From positions 1-49,945 of the forward strand of contig CAZFLD010000027.1 in NCBI GenBank assembly GCA_964519835.1: 49,945 bases of DNA, given 5' to 3'. Origin of the DNA: CAZFLD01 sp964519835 (GTDB lineage Bacteria; Spirochaetota; Spirochaetia; DSM-27196; CAZFLD01). Below are positions 1 to 7,726 of this stretch, piece by piece (positions within the stretch are counted from its first letter, which is position 1; each line of letters begins with the position of its first letter). The translations under genes were made by a program, and so were the position numbers. Below the pieces are notes generated by a model, which searched no databases, was not told where the DNA came from, and saw nothing but the letters and a program-made list of their open reading frames with translations.

Positions 1-922
1 CCGCGTCCAACCCAAATGCCTCGAGGTAGTCGATAGCGGCCTTTAAGCCAATGGCCCCCGCGATATTGGGCGTGCCCGCCTCAAACCTATCCGGGGCGGG
101 TTTGAAGCTGCTTTTTTCCTTGGAAACCCGAACGATCATGGATCCTCCGTAATGAAACGGCGGCATGGCCTCGAGAATCTCACGCTTCCCGTAGAAGACG
201 CCTATGCCGGTCGGTCCACACATCTTGTGACCGGAAAACACCAAAAAATCAACATCGAGCTTCAAAACGTCGACCGGATGGTGCGATACAAGCTGGGCGC
301 CGTCCACCAGGACACGGGCACCCGCCCGGTGCGCCGCGGCAATGATCGGCGCAAGATCCGGCACGTAGCCGGTAACATTGGACATACCGGAAACGCCAAC
401 AAGCTTGGTGCGATCATCCACCAATCCCTCGAACTCGCCTAAGTCGAGGCGGTGGGACTCGAGGTCGTAACGAACAAATCGCAACTCCGCACCGGTCTTC
501 CTCGCCAAGAATTGCCACGGCACCAGATTGGCATGATGCTCGATGTCCGTGAGCACGATGTTGTCCCCGGCCTTGATGTTCTCCTCGCCCCATGAGCGCA
601 TGAGCAGGTTTGTGCCTTCGGTGGTACCCCGGGTGAAGACAATCTCCGCGGCTTCTCGCGCCCCGATAAAACGCGCGACACTCTCCCGCGCCTCGTCGTA
701 CATGGCCGTTGCACGCTCGCTAGTCTCATAAACACCGCGGTGCACGGTTGCGCTGAGGGTCTGGTAGTATTCGGATACCGCGTCGATCACACAACGCGGT
801 TTGAGGGATGTTGCCGCGTTGTCCAGGTAGGCCAAAGGATTGCCACGCATCCCTTGCTCAAACACGGGAAAGTCGGCGCGGATGGTGGAACTGCCGAGAA
901 CCGGCGCATCGCTTGTTGTCAT
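1..922 (-). CDS. sufS: SufS-type cysteine desulfurase (3' end outside window)
   Basis: PLP-dependent cysteine desulfurase that takes sulfur from cysteine for Fe-S cluster assembly in the cytoplasm. The first 307 residues are visible. They include the N-terminal LDNAATSLKP, the TEGTNLLMRSW segment, DIEHHANLVPW, VDGAQ and the PLP lysine motif FSGHKMCGPTG, all typical of the SufS/CsdA (class II) group. The catalytic cysteine lies past the window edge and cannot be checked. The ATG (922-920) overlaps the TGA of the upstream iscR-like gene, so the two are translationally coupled. This is the usual regulator-desulfurase layout of a suf operon, and further suf genes probably follow outside the window. 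Confidence 0.95.
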   Translation of the reverse strand, partial: MTTSDAPVLGSSTIRADFPVFEQGMRGNPLAYLDNAATSLKPRCVIDAVSEYYQTLSATVHRGVYETSERATAMYDEARESVARFIGAREAAEIVFTRGTTEGTNLLMRSWGEENIKAGDNIVLTDIEHHANLVPWQFLARKTGAELRFVRYDLESHRLDLGEFEGLVDDRTKLVGVSGMSNVTGYVPDLAPIIAAAHRAGARVLVDGAQLVSHHPVDVLKLDVDFLVFSGHKMCGPTGIGVFYGKREILEAMPPFHYGGSMIVRVSKEKSSFKPAPDRFEAGTPNIAGAIGLKAAIDYLEAFGLDA

Positions 923-1356
923 ATCATCTCCGTAACAGCGGAGCCTTCAAACAGCTCTGCCAGGGTCAGTGTCTTGTACATCAGAAGCACCCGGTGGCCC
1001 AAACGGTGCTGGGGGCTCTCGAGACCACAAGACGCATCCGGTACGCATAAGCCGCCGTATTCGCGGTCACACCCATCCGGACCCAACGGCCCAAGCACGG
1101 CGTCGCTAACGTCCAGCACGGATACCTCATCCGGTCCCCGTACCACGCGATAACCGCCGGACGCGCCGAGCGCCGAAGCGACTATGGCGGCCCGCGACAG
1201 GTCTTGCAGTAGTTTCGCCGTCAACGACGGAGCAACACCTGATTTGAGAGCAAGCGCGCCGGCGGAGACCGCCTCTCCCCGCCCCGAATCATAGAGCTCA
1301 CGCAGCAGTATCAAGGCGTATTCCAACCGTTTGTTTAGACGCAGCATACTACTCAT
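919..1356 (-). CDS. iscR: Rrf2/IscR-family Fe-S cluster-sensing repressor
   Basis: A 145-residue Rrf2-family transcription factor. An N-terminal winged helix (about residues 1-75, with the family's GASGGYRV wing) is followed by three cysteines, C96, C104 and C110 (spacing C-x7-C-x5-C), which resemble the cluster ligands of IscR/SufR. It probably represses its own operon with sufS when clusters are plentiful, which is inferred from the adjacent palindromic promoter. ATGs at 1356 and 1347 are both possible starts; the first is used here. The gene is coupled to sufS through an ATGA overlap. It could equally be called SufR; the cysteine spacing is slightly longer than in E. coli IscR. Confidence 0.88.
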   Translation of the reverse strand: MSSMLRLNKRLEYALILLRELYDSGRGEAVSAGALALKSGVAPSLTAKLLQDLSRAAIVASALGASGGYRVVRGPDEVSVLDVSDAVLGPLGPDGCDREYGGLCVPDASCGLESPQHRLGHRVLLMYKTLTLAELFEGSAVTEMI

Positions 1357-1384
1357 CCGAATCGAATTCGGACCAAATTGATCC

Positions 1385-1421
1385 TATATCAGATATACTG
1401 CCCGCGAGGCGGATCGGTCAA
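1385..1421 (-). promoter_or_regulatory. iscR-sufS promoter with overlapping palindromic operator
   Basis: On the minus strand, TTGACC (1421-1416) and TATATC (1397-1392) are separated by 18 bases, giving a good sigma70-type promoter. The -10 element is one arm of a perfect inverted repeat, TATATC-N-GATATA (1385-1397), placed where a repressor would block initiation. A second inverted repeat, CCGAAT-N3-ATTCGG (1357-1371), abuts the iscR ATG. That the regulator binds these sites is inferred. Confidence 0.6.
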
Positions 1422-1466
1422 GGATGTCGATTACCGCGGCGGTGTCGAAAGGCAGGCCTGCGGCGG

Positions 1467-2477
1467 CTAGTAAAGCTCGGCGTAGAATCCGTCGTCCGGC
1501 AGGGTGTTTCCGATTGACGCAGGCGCGAGCTCGAGCAGTTGTACAAAGTACGCTTCAAGGGCGTCTTGAGCACCGGCTGCCGGGACAAAACGAAGGTTTG
1601 CCCGTGGAATCGCCGCGGCAGCCGTGGCCGGGTCGAGACCGATATCAAGGCCGCCGGTGCCGACGTCGGCGTTCCGCGACGCCAGCTCAGGATTGGCCAC
1701 GACCCACTCGATGGAATCCTCCACAGCATCAACCGCGCGCAAGAGCTCATGGCGCCGGTTGGCAAAAAGCCCGCTCTTTGCCACGAGCACTCCCTGCGGC
1801 AGCCCAAAGCCATCCCCGCCCTGCAAGGAAGACCAGGCGTCCTGCAGATCCACAACGATTCGCGCGCCGACGCCCGCCTGGAGCACACGCGTCACAAAGG
1901 GCTCGGGCAAGAGGGCCGTCTCTATCTGACCGGCAATAAGAAGCTGCGCGAGCTCCACCTGGTTAAACCGGTAGTTGAGCAAAAGGTCTTCGGCTGCGAC
2001 TCCCGCCTCTTGGAGGAGAATCCTCGATACGAGGTCGGGTGTTGCGCCACGGCCGAAGAGGTGCACTTCTTTGCCGAGGAGATCGGAAAAGTCACCAATT
2101 GTCTCGTCACGCGACATAAGATACAAAGCGCCCCACGCGGTGACGCCGGCAAGACGGTAGTCGATGCCTTCCGAGTACAACCGTGCAGCGACGTTTGTCG
2201 GCAGCGATGCCAGGTCGAGGTCGCCGGCCAAGACTCGCGCGATAATAACATCCGGCGAAGGAAATACCTCGATTGACACCGGCCCGTTATCTTCCATCAA
2301 GCCAAGGGCCGCGAGTCCGGTCGGGCCCTTCAGAACGCCCAGGGAGAGAGGACGCTGTTGCGGCTCTTCCACGGTGCCAAGGCCGAGCGCGGGCGATGCG
2401 ACAGCGATAAGCAAAAAAACAACTATGGCGACCGGCGCTGTTCGCCGGAAATCTGACTGTGTGGATCGGGTTCGCAT
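1467..2477 (-). CDS. NMT1/THI5-like ABC transporter substrate-binding protein
   Basis: A 336-residue periplasmic binding protein of the NMT1/THI5/SsuA-like type, which captures small organic solutes such as pyrimidine precursors, sulfonates or nitrate. A signal peptide (about residues 14-32, hydrophobic and ending near ALG) is followed by a two-lobed fold. Recognisable pieces are SLGVLKGPTGLAALGL near the N terminus, DLDLASLPTNVAA and the GQIETALLPEPFVTRVL segment. No permease or ATPase gene is adjacent, so its partners must be elsewhere and its ligand is unknown. A -10 element ends 8 bases before the ATG and there is no ribosome binding site, so it is probably a leaderless message. Confidence 0.8.
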   Translation of the reverse strand: MRTRSTQSDFRRTAPVAIVVFLLIAVASPALGLGTVEEPQQRPLSLGVLKGPTGLAALGLMEDNGPVSIEVFPSPDVIIARVLAGDLDLASLPTNVAARLYSEGIDYRLAGVTAWGALYLMSRDETIGDFSDLLGKEVHLFGRGATPDLVSRILLQEAGVAAEDLLLNYRFNQVELAQLLIAGQIETALLPEPFVTRVLQAGVGARIVVDLQDAWSSLQGGDGFGLPQGVLVAKSGLFANRRHELLRAVDAVEDSIEWVVANPELASRNADVGTGGLDIGLDPATAAAAIPRANLRFVPAAGAQDALEAYFVQLLELAPASIGNTLPDDGFYAELY

Positions 2478-2485
2478 ACCCCGCA

Positions 2486-2513
2486 GACTTATCTAGAGCT
2501 GTTTGTGTGTCAA
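2486..2513 (-). promoter_or_regulatory. Promoter of the NMT1-like binding protein gene
   Basis: Minus strand: TTGACA (2513-2508), a 16-base spacer and TAAGTC (2491-2486). Only 8 bases separate the -10 element from the ATG at 2477, so transcription would begin essentially at the start codon. The -35 element overlaps the -35 of the divergent promoter at 2503-2531. Confidence 0.6.
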
Positions 2514-2531
2514 GGCGGCGTAGGCTATACT
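2503..2531 (+). promoter_or_regulatory. Promoter of the dihydroorotate-dehydrogenase-like gene
   Basis: TTGTGT (2503-2508), a 17-base spacer and TATACT (2526-2531). The ATG at 2541 follows 9 bases after the -10 element, with no purine-rich ribosome binding site between, so the transcript is probably leaderless. Confidence 0.6.
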
Positions 2532-2540
2532 GCCGAGACA

Positions 2541-3524
2541 ATGGCCAGTTTAGAAACACAATACCTCGGACTACAGTTAAAAAACCCGTTTGTCGTGTCG
2601 AGCTCGAGTCTTACCCAGTCGCTCGAAGGCATTAAGCGCGCCGCGTCAGCGGGTGCCGCGGCCGTAGTCTTGAAGTCGCTCTTCGAGGAGCAAATCGAAA
2701 GCGACATATCTGACGACGTGCACGGCGCGGAGGAATTTCAACACCCTGAAGCCGTCGAGTACGTGCGCCAGATGGGTATGCGCCTGGGGCCTACCGACTA
2801 CATCTCCCTCGTGGAAGACGCAAAACGTTCCGTCGACATTCCGGTCATCGCGAGCATCAACTGCGTCTCCACTAAATGGTGGGGATCTTTCGCCACACAA
2901 ATCGCGGAGGCCGGTGCGGACGCTCTGGAGCTAAACGTCTCGCTGATGCCGACCGATCCGGGTCTCGGCGGCGAGGCCGTGGAGCGAGCTTTTGTTCGGA
3001 TTGTAGACAAGGTGCGGCGTACGGTAGATCTTCCTCTCGCGGTCAAGATCGGCCCCCACTTCTCGGCGTTACCTGCGGTGGCGGCGGAATTGCGCAAGGC
3101 CGGGGCCAAGGCGCTGGTGCTCTTTAACCGGTTTTACCGTTTTGATATCGATTTGGAAAAACATCAGCTCAAGGCGGCCAACCAGTTCAGCAGCCCTGAA
3201 GAGATGCATTTGCCGCTTCGATGGATATCCACCTTGTACGACCAAGTAGGCTGCGAGCTATGTGCCTCCACCGGCGTGCACGACTCCGACGGGGCGGCCA
3301 AGCTCCTGTTGGCCGGCGCCCAAGCGGTTCAGGTTTGTTCGGTGCTGTATAAAAACGGCTACGACCAGCTGCAGGTACTCATCGAAGGTCTCAACGCCTG
3401 GATGGACAAGCACGGCCACAAATCGCTCGGAGACATCCGGGGCAAGCTCAGCCGCGCCCGGAGTGAGCAGCCCGAGGTGTATGAACGGCTCCAGTACATC
3501 AAGGCGCTCACCGGAATCTCGTAG
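2541..3524 (+). CDS. Dihydroorotate dehydrogenase-like flavoprotein
   Basis: A 327-residue TIM-barrel protein of the dihydroorotate dehydrogenase superfamily, matching the 'DHOD-like' subgroup found in Bacteroidetes and spirochaetes rather than a proven PyrD. Signs are the N-terminal LQLKNPFVVSSSSLTQS and AAAVVLKSLFEEQIE segments, LELNVSLMPTDPG, LAVKIGP, and a phosphate-binding C-terminal part with STGVHDSDGAAKLLLAGAQAVQ. It probably binds FMN. No pyr genes are nearby and its substrate is unknown. The ATG at 2541 is preferred over an in-frame GTG at 2505, because the GTG lies inside the promoter. Confidence 0.85.
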   Translation: MASLETQYLGLQLKNPFVVSSSSLTQSLEGIKRAASAGAAAVVLKSLFEEQIESDISDDVHGAEEFQHPEAVEYVRQMGMRLGPTDYISLVEDAKRSVDIPVIASINCVSTKWWGSFATQIAEAGADALELNVSLMPTDPGLGGEAVERAFVRIVDKVRRTVDLPLAVKIGPHFSALPAVAAELRKAGAKALVLFNRFYRFDIDLEKHQLKAANQFSSPEEMHLPLRWISTLYDQVGCELCASTGVHDSDGAAKLLLAGAQAVQVCSVLYKNGYDQLQVLIEGLNAWMDKHGHKSLGDIRGKLSRARSEQPEVYERLQYIKALTGIS

Positions 3525-3634
3525 ACCACCTACACGCGCACGGCCACGCGAACCCAAGCAACATCAAGGCCCGCGGCGGCACGGGGCAACCGCCACGCGG
3601 CACACGCCGGTTGACGTCTGCATTGGACCACCGT

Positions 3635-3670
3635 CGGCGCCCGCCCCGTTGCCGACTCGGCGCCCGCCCC
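3635..3670. repeat. Two direct copies of a 13-base GC-rich repeat
   Basis: CGGCGCCCGCCCC occurs at 3635-3647 and 3658-3670, 23 bases apart, in the 168-base gap between two convergent genes. The gap holds no open frame I can support and no clear hairpin followed by a T run. Confidence 0.55.
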
Positions 3671-3692
3671 CGTCGCCCTGGCTACTGCCGGG

Positions 3693-4937
3693 CTATAAGT
3701 TGTGGAAAAACAAGCGGACGCCGTCCCAAAGTCGCTTAAAGAATCCCCCCGCGGGGACTTCCGACCGCGCGCGCAAGGGAACCTCCGCAACTACCGACTC
3801 CGCCACCTCGAACACTACGGCACCCATCACCTGACCTTCGGCGACCGGCGCTTCAACGTAGTCCGGCAGCTCGATACGGCCCGTAAGTGCCCGTGCCACG
3901 TCGCGAGGAAGGGTAATAGTCGTCGGCCCGTCGGCCATAACTACCAACTCATCACGATCACCACCGTAAACGGGGATAGGGTCAGGCTCCGGAAAGCCCA
4001 GGGTGATGTTTTGGAACTCGGCAAAGCCCCAATCCAGTAGGGCCGCCGCTTCGGCGGCCCTCTTCTCGCCCCCATCCGCGTGACCGTCGCCCGGAACGCC
4101 AAGCACCACGGCAATCAGGCGTCTATCACCCGCTGATGCGGTAGCAACCATATTGTAGCCTGACTCGTCGATATAGCCTGTCTTTAGCCCATCGACGTCA
4201 TTTCTGCGGAAAACCAACAGGTTGCGGTTCCGTTGAACAATCGGGGAGGAGACATCGCCCTCGGCACGGTTGCGTGGCTTGGGATAAGCAAATTCCTCGA
4301 GGTCGTGAAGAGCGGGTAAATTCTCCGGCCAGCGGCGAATATACTCACGAGCAAAACGCGCCATGTCGCCGGCCGTCGTCAGATTTGCCTCGCTGATTCC
4401 CGACGGCTCCACAAACACGGAGTGCAAGAGTCCCATGTCCGCGGCCGCGCGGTTCATTCGATCGGCGAACGCCTCGATACTCCCTGAGACGTTCACCGCC
4501 AGGGCCACAGCCGCATCGTTGCCGGAGGAGACCGCCAGGCCCTCCAAGAGCTCCCAATAGGTCACGCGCTGACCGGGCCCCAGGAACATAAGCGAAGACC
4601 CCGGCTCCTGGTTGCGCGCCCACGTCTCCGGCGGCAAATCGACATAGTCTGAAAACAAAAACTCGCCCGCTGATTCAGCAAGGCAGGCAACATGGATCGA
4701 CATCAGTTTGGTCAGGGAAGCCGGCGGAATGACCTGCGTGGAATCCTTATCAAAGAGAATCGCGCCGGTATCAAAATCAACTAACACTGCAGCGTCCGCG
4801 TCAAGCTGCGGAGCAGGCGTTGTGTTTGATCCCGGCGGCACGATATCGGCAAAGGCGCCACTCGGTCCAACCAGGAATAACAACATCACAAGCACGACGG
4901 TGCTCGCACGAGGAGCAACAGGAACGGCCATGTTCAT
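3693..4937 (-). CDS. D-alanyl-D-alanine carboxypeptidase (PBP5-like, serine peptidase S11)
   Basis: A penicillin-binding protein that trims the terminal D-alanine from peptidoglycan stem peptides in the periplasm; 414 residues from the ATG at 4937. The signal peptide has the hydrophobic core STVVLVMLLFLVGPSGAFA. All three active-site motifs are present: S-x-x-K in PPASLTKLMS, SGN in VSSGNDAAVALA, and KTG in DGLKTGYID. A C-terminal beta domain with the typical ITLPRDVA pattern follows, ending in an amphipathic stretch (GGFFKRLWDGVRLFF) that fits PBP5-type membrane association. The frame is open 14 codons upstream, but the promoter ends 9 bases before 4937, so that ATG (or the one at 4931) is the likely start. 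Confidence 0.93.
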   Translation of the reverse strand: MNMAVPVAPRASTVVLVMLLFLVGPSGAFADIVPPGSNTTPAPQLDADAAVLVDFDTGAILFDKDSTQVIPPASLTKLMSIHVACLAESAGEFLFSDYVDLPPETWARNQEPGSSLMFLGPGQRVTYWELLEGLAVSSGNDAAVALAVNVSGSIEAFADRMNRAAADMGLLHSVFVEPSGISEANLTTAGDMARFAREYIRRWPENLPALHDLEEFAYPKPRNRAEGDVSSPIVQRNRNLLVFRRNDVDGLKTGYIDESGYNMVATASAGDRRLIAVVLGVPGDGHADGGEKRAAEAAALLDWGFAEFQNITLGFPEPDPIPVYGGDRDELVVMADGPTTITLPRDVARALTGRIELPDYVEAPVAEGQVMGAVVFEVAESVVAEVPLRARSEVPAGGFFKRLWDGVRLFFHNL

Positions 4938-4946
4938 CGTGTCGGA

Positions 4947-4975
4947 GTCATACCAAACATCGGCGACTGCGGCAA
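4947..4975 (-). promoter_or_regulatory. Promoter of the D,D-carboxypeptidase gene
   Basis: Minus strand: TTGCCG (4975-4970), a 17-base spacer and an extended -10, TGGTATGAC (TATGAC at 4952-4947). The ATG at 4937 follows after 9 bases and has no ribosome binding site. Confidence 0.6.
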
Positions 4976-5027
4976 TCACCGATAAATCGTGGTGGCGGCC
5001 GGTTGCCGGTCGGCTACCGGTAGGTTA

Positions 5028-5056
5028 TTGCCCAGAATCGGCGCGGTTGATAGGGT
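5028..5056 (+). promoter_or_regulatory. Promoter of the bioY-ecfA-ecfT operon
   Basis: TTGCCC (5028-5033), a 17-base spacer and TAGGGT (5051-5056) with an extended TGA just before it. The ATG at 5065 is 8 bases downstream. A perfect palindrome, CTACCGGTAG (5014-5023), sits just upstream of the -35 and could be an operator. I see no BirA-type or BioR-type site. Confidence 0.45.
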
Positions 5057-5064
5057 TTCCAGTC

Positions 5065-5781
5065 ATGAATGATTCGAGACCCGGCACACATGCGATTCTC
5101 GCCTGCGTTTTCGCGGCGCTTGTCGGCGTGGGTGCCTTTATCAGCATACCCCTCCCCTTCACTCCAATACCGATTGGGCTGCAGACGCTGTTTGTTCTTC
5201 TCACCGGGCTTGTGCTTGGTCCGCTTTGGGGAGCCTCCGCGATTGTACTCTACCTTCTGGTAGGACTCCTAGGCCTGCCGGTCTTCGCCGCGGGTACCGG
5301 TGGTCCGGCGCACCTTGCCGGGCCAACGGGTGGATACCTGCTCGGCTTTTTGCCTGCTGCCGTGGTAGCCGGCCTGATTGCCCGGCCGGGGCACGGTAGA
5401 CCGTTGCGTGCGCCTCGCCCGGCTTCGCCGGGGGCCACGCGGCCCACTGGTGCGGATCGAGGCAGCGCACGGCCCGTGTACACCCGGAACACCGCAGGTG
5501 CGGACGGGGACGCCCCTATCAACGGGAAGGCAGGTCGAGCCGCGGGGAGGTCCGGCGGCCGCATGGGGTGGGAAGTGGTCGCCGTTCTGGCCGGCACCTT
5601 GGTTGTATATGCCTGCGGCGTTCCGTGGCTCAAGGTTATCGCGGATATGCCGTGGGTTGCCGCTCTGACGGCCGGGGTGTTGCCCTTTCTTCCCGGTGAT
5701 GCCGTTAAGGCGGCCGCCGCGGTGGCCCTGGCGCCGGCTGCCCGCCTGGCCATTCGCCGAGCCGACACACGCTTTGCTTAG
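5065..5781 (+). CDS. bioY: BioY, biotin-binding S component of an ECF transporter, with an internal insertion
   Basis: Membrane protein that binds biotin and delivers it to an energy-coupling module. The family core is clear: FISIPLPFTPIPIGLQTLFV at residues 25-44, the YLLVGLLGLPVFA helix, GPTGGYLLGF, and the C-terminal CGVPWL and GVLPFLPGDAVKA segments. It has 238 residues, against roughly 180-200 for the family. The excess is a Gly/Pro/Arg-rich, non-hydrophobic stretch at about residues 108-167 (nt 5386-5565) in the loop between the fourth and fifth membrane segments. It is followed with overlap by ecfA and ecfT, giving a complete three-component transporter. I use the ATG at 5065; the frame is open further upstream, but that part is antisense to the carboxypeptidase gene. 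Confidence 0.9.
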   Translation: MNDSRPGTHAILACVFAALVGVGAFISIPLPFTPIPIGLQTLFVLLTGLVLGPLWGASAIVLYLLVGLLGLPVFAAGTGGPAHLAGPTGGYLLGFLPAAVVAGLIARPGHGRPLRAPRPASPGATRPTGADRGSARPVYTRNTAGADGDAPINGKAGRAAGRSGGRMGWEVVAVLAGTLVVYACGVPWLKVIADMPWVAALTAGVLPFLPGDAVKAAAAVALAPAARLAIRRADTRFA

Positions 5782-6496
5782 CCTCTCCGCGGTTGGAGTG
5801 AGCCTTCGCACCGTCGACGGTACAGGAATACTGGATTCCGTCGACATTGAGTTTCACAGCAATGAGTTGGTTGTTCTTGCCGGCCAAAACGGCGCCGGCA
5901 AGTCGATGCTGGTCCGTTGTCTTTTGGGGCTAACCAAACCGTCGGCCGGACGCGTGCTCTTGGACGGTCGCGAGATCTCTTGCTCCCGTCGGGAGTTGCG
6001 CAGGCGTGTCGGCCTCGTATTCCAAGAATCCCACCTCCAGATCATAGGGCAGACGGTCCTCGAGGACGTCGAGCTAACCCCGCGAGCGATGGGTTTTACC
6101 AACCAAAAAGTCGAGTCGCTGACCGCGCGCGCTCTTATGGTGGCCGGACTAGAAAACAAGCGCGAGCTTGATCCACACGTGCTTTCAGGTGGAGAGCGGC
6201 GGCGGCTCTGCCTCGCGGCCGTTTTAGCGCACAACCCTGAGCTGGTCTTCTTAGACGAGCCGCTTGTCTCGCTAGATCGACCGTCGGCAGCGACGTTTGT
6301 CAAAGCAATGCTCCATGCCCGTTCCGAGGGGCGCGGCGTTGTGGTCGTGACGCACGACGTTGAGCGTTTTTTACACGCCGCAGACAGGCTCGTGTTGCTC
6401 GACCACGGTCGTCTTATCGCAGCCGGCGGCCCACAAGAGATATTGCAACAAGCCGAGCAGCTCGACCTTGTGAGCACCAAGAGAAGCCCGGTGTGA
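5774..6496 (+). CDS. ecfA: ECF transporter ATPase EcfA (BioM-like)
   Basis: A 240-residue ABC ATPase that powers uptake by the ECF module. Visible motifs are Walker A GQNGAGKS (residues 37-44), a Q-loop in VGLVFQESHLQIIGQTV, the signature LSGGERRRLCLAA, Walker B LVFLDEPLVSLD and the switch histidine in VVVVTHDVE. The best start is a TTG at 5774, which overlaps the last codons of bioY; a GTG at 5798 is the alternative. The end overlaps the GTG of ecfT by 4 bases. Having a single ATPase beside bioY and ecfT matches the BioMNY arrangement, so biotin is the likely dedicated substrate. Confidence 0.92.
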   Translation: MLSLSAVGVSLRTVDGTGILDSVDIEFHSNELVVLAGQNGAGKSMLVRCLLGLTKPSAGRVLLDGREISCSRRELRRRVGLVFQESHLQIIGQTVLEDVELTPRAMGFTNQKVESLTARALMVAGLENKRELDPHVLSGGERRRLCLAAVLAHNPELVFLDEPLVSLDRPSAATFVKAMLHARSEGRGVVVVTHDVERFLHAADRLVLLDHGRLIAAGGPQEILQQAEQLDLVSTKRSPV

Positions 6497-7236
6497 TCAC
6501 TCTTTTATCATACCGGCCGGGGAAAAGCCTGCTCCACCGCAGCAGCACCGGCGCGAAGCTGCTCGCCTATCTGCTTTTCTGCGCCGGCCAAATAACGGGC
6601 GGGCTCCCTCCGGCTCTTGCTTCCGCGCTGATTCTCGGGACGGTGATTGTCGTCACAAAAACACCCCTGTCCGGCCTCGGTTCGATTGCAACGCTTTCAG
6701 CTTTTGTGATTCTAAGCCACGCGATCCCCTTCGGCGGAACGTTCTCGGAAAGCCGGCTGTGGCGTGGAGTGTTCTTCGGCGTTCGCCTGTTATGCGTGGG
6801 AGCAGCGTCACACCTCTTTCTGGCCACCACACGGGTCGACGAAATCAGGCGTTCCTTGCGTGTCAGCATACGCGCCGTCGCCCCGCGGTTTCGCCACGCG
6901 GGACTGCGCCTGTATCTCACCGTCCGCCTGTTGCAGTTTCTCACCCGAGAGGCACGATCGATCGCCACGATTGTAAACGTTCGTACTCCATCTCAGAGAC
7001 CGCGGCCAATCAAGCGCACTGTGGCCGTGGGGCGGTTGTTGATAGAGCGGGCGATTCCACTGTCCGTAACCTTGGTGGAGGCCATGGAGGCGCGAGGCTC
7101 ACTCTTGGAAACTGCCTCTCCAACCGCCCACACCTCCGATGCTCGAGCGGCCTCGATTGTCACGGTCCTCGTGGGTGCGGTGCCGCTCATTCTTGCTCCA
7201 CTGCCGCGTATTCTTCCCGATTTCTCCATTTTTTGA
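6493..7236 (+). CDS. ecfT: ECF transporter transmembrane coupling protein EcfT (BioN-like)
   Basis: A 247-residue membrane protein that couples the ATPase to BioY. It has an N-terminal cluster of hydrophobic helices (from about residue 22), a long cytosolic coupling region and a last membrane segment (ASIVTVLVGAVPLILAPL). EcfT proteins carry two Ala-Arg-Gly motifs in the coupling helices. The second is intact (VEAMEARGSLL), but where the first should be the sequence reads VNVRTPSQ. The GTG start overlaps the ecfA stop. nrdR follows 14 bases later but appears to have its own promoter. Confidence 0.87.
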   Translation: MITLLSYRPGKSLLHRSSTGAKLLAYLLFCAGQITGGLPPALASALILGTVIVVTKTPLSGLGSIATLSAFVILSHAIPFGGTFSESRLWRGVFFGVRLLCVGAASHLFLATTRVDEIRRSLRVSIRAVAPRFRHAGLRLYLTVRLLQFLTREARSIATIVNVRTPSQRPRPIKRTVAVGRLLIERAIPLSVTLVEAMEARGSLLETASPTAHTSDARAASIVTVLVGAVPLILAPLPRILPDFSIF

Positions 7237-7242
7237 TATTCT
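7234..7242 (+). promoter_or_regulatory. Extended -10 promoter of nrdR
   Basis: TGATATTCT (TATTCT at 7237-7242) overlaps the end of ecfT and ends 7 bases before the nrdR ATG at 7250. No convincing -35 and no ribosome binding site are present. The call rests on the extended -10 and on the same spacing being seen at other genes in the window. Confidence 0.4.
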
Positions 7243-7249
7243 TCCAACG

Positions 7250-7726
7250 ATGCGGTGTCCACGTTGTGACCAATCAAATGACAAGGTCCTCGAGTCCCGG
7301 TCGCTCGCGGAAGGTGCCAGCATTCGCCGGCGGCGCGAGTGTCTGAGCTGCGGCTACCGCTTCACTTCGTACGAGCGCATCGAGGAAAAGCAGCTGATGG
7401 TAGTAAAAAAGGATGGCCGTCGCGAGCCGTTCGACCGAAACAAGCTCGAAGAGAAGATCCAGATCGCGCTTAGAAAACGGCCGGTTCCTCAAATGAAGAT
7501 CGAAGCCTCTATAAACGACCTCGAAGATCAGGCGGAGATGTTCGGCAAAACCAGCCACGAGATTACATCGGCGGCGATTGGTGATCTTGTGCTCGAGAAG
7601 CTCTATGAAATTGATCGGGTAGCCTACATTCGTTTCGCTTCCGTGTACCGGAACTTCGAAAATGAGGCGGATTTTATCAAGGAAATCGAGAAGCTCTCCG
7701 CGGAGAAGCGCCGCCGTACTGATTAG
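7250..7726 (+). CDS. nrdR: Transcriptional repressor NrdR
   Basis: A 158-residue repressor of ribonucleotide reductase genes that senses ATP/dATP. The N-terminal zinc ribbon has four cysteines in the family pattern (MRCPRCDQ, then RECLSCGYRFTSYERI). An ATP-cone follows with the signature VVKKDGRREPFDRNKL. Length and ending are typical. Its TAG (7724-7726) forms the last three bases of the convergent tRNA gene. No ribonucleotide reductase gene is in view. Repression through NrdR boxes at distant targets is family knowledge, not seen here. Confidence 0.96.
   Translation: MRCPRCDQSNDKVLESRSLAEGASIRRRRECLSCGYRFTSYERIEEKQLMVVKKDGRREPFDRNKLEEKIQIALRKRPVPQMKIEASINDLEDQAEMFGKTSHEITSAAIGDLVLEKLYEIDRVAYIRFASVYRNFENEADFIKEIEKLSAEKRRRTD

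Noticed and set aside
5386..5565. Insertion sequence in bioY
   Set aside because: No transposase frame, terminal inverted repeats or target duplication can be seen; only an in-frame low-complexity insert.
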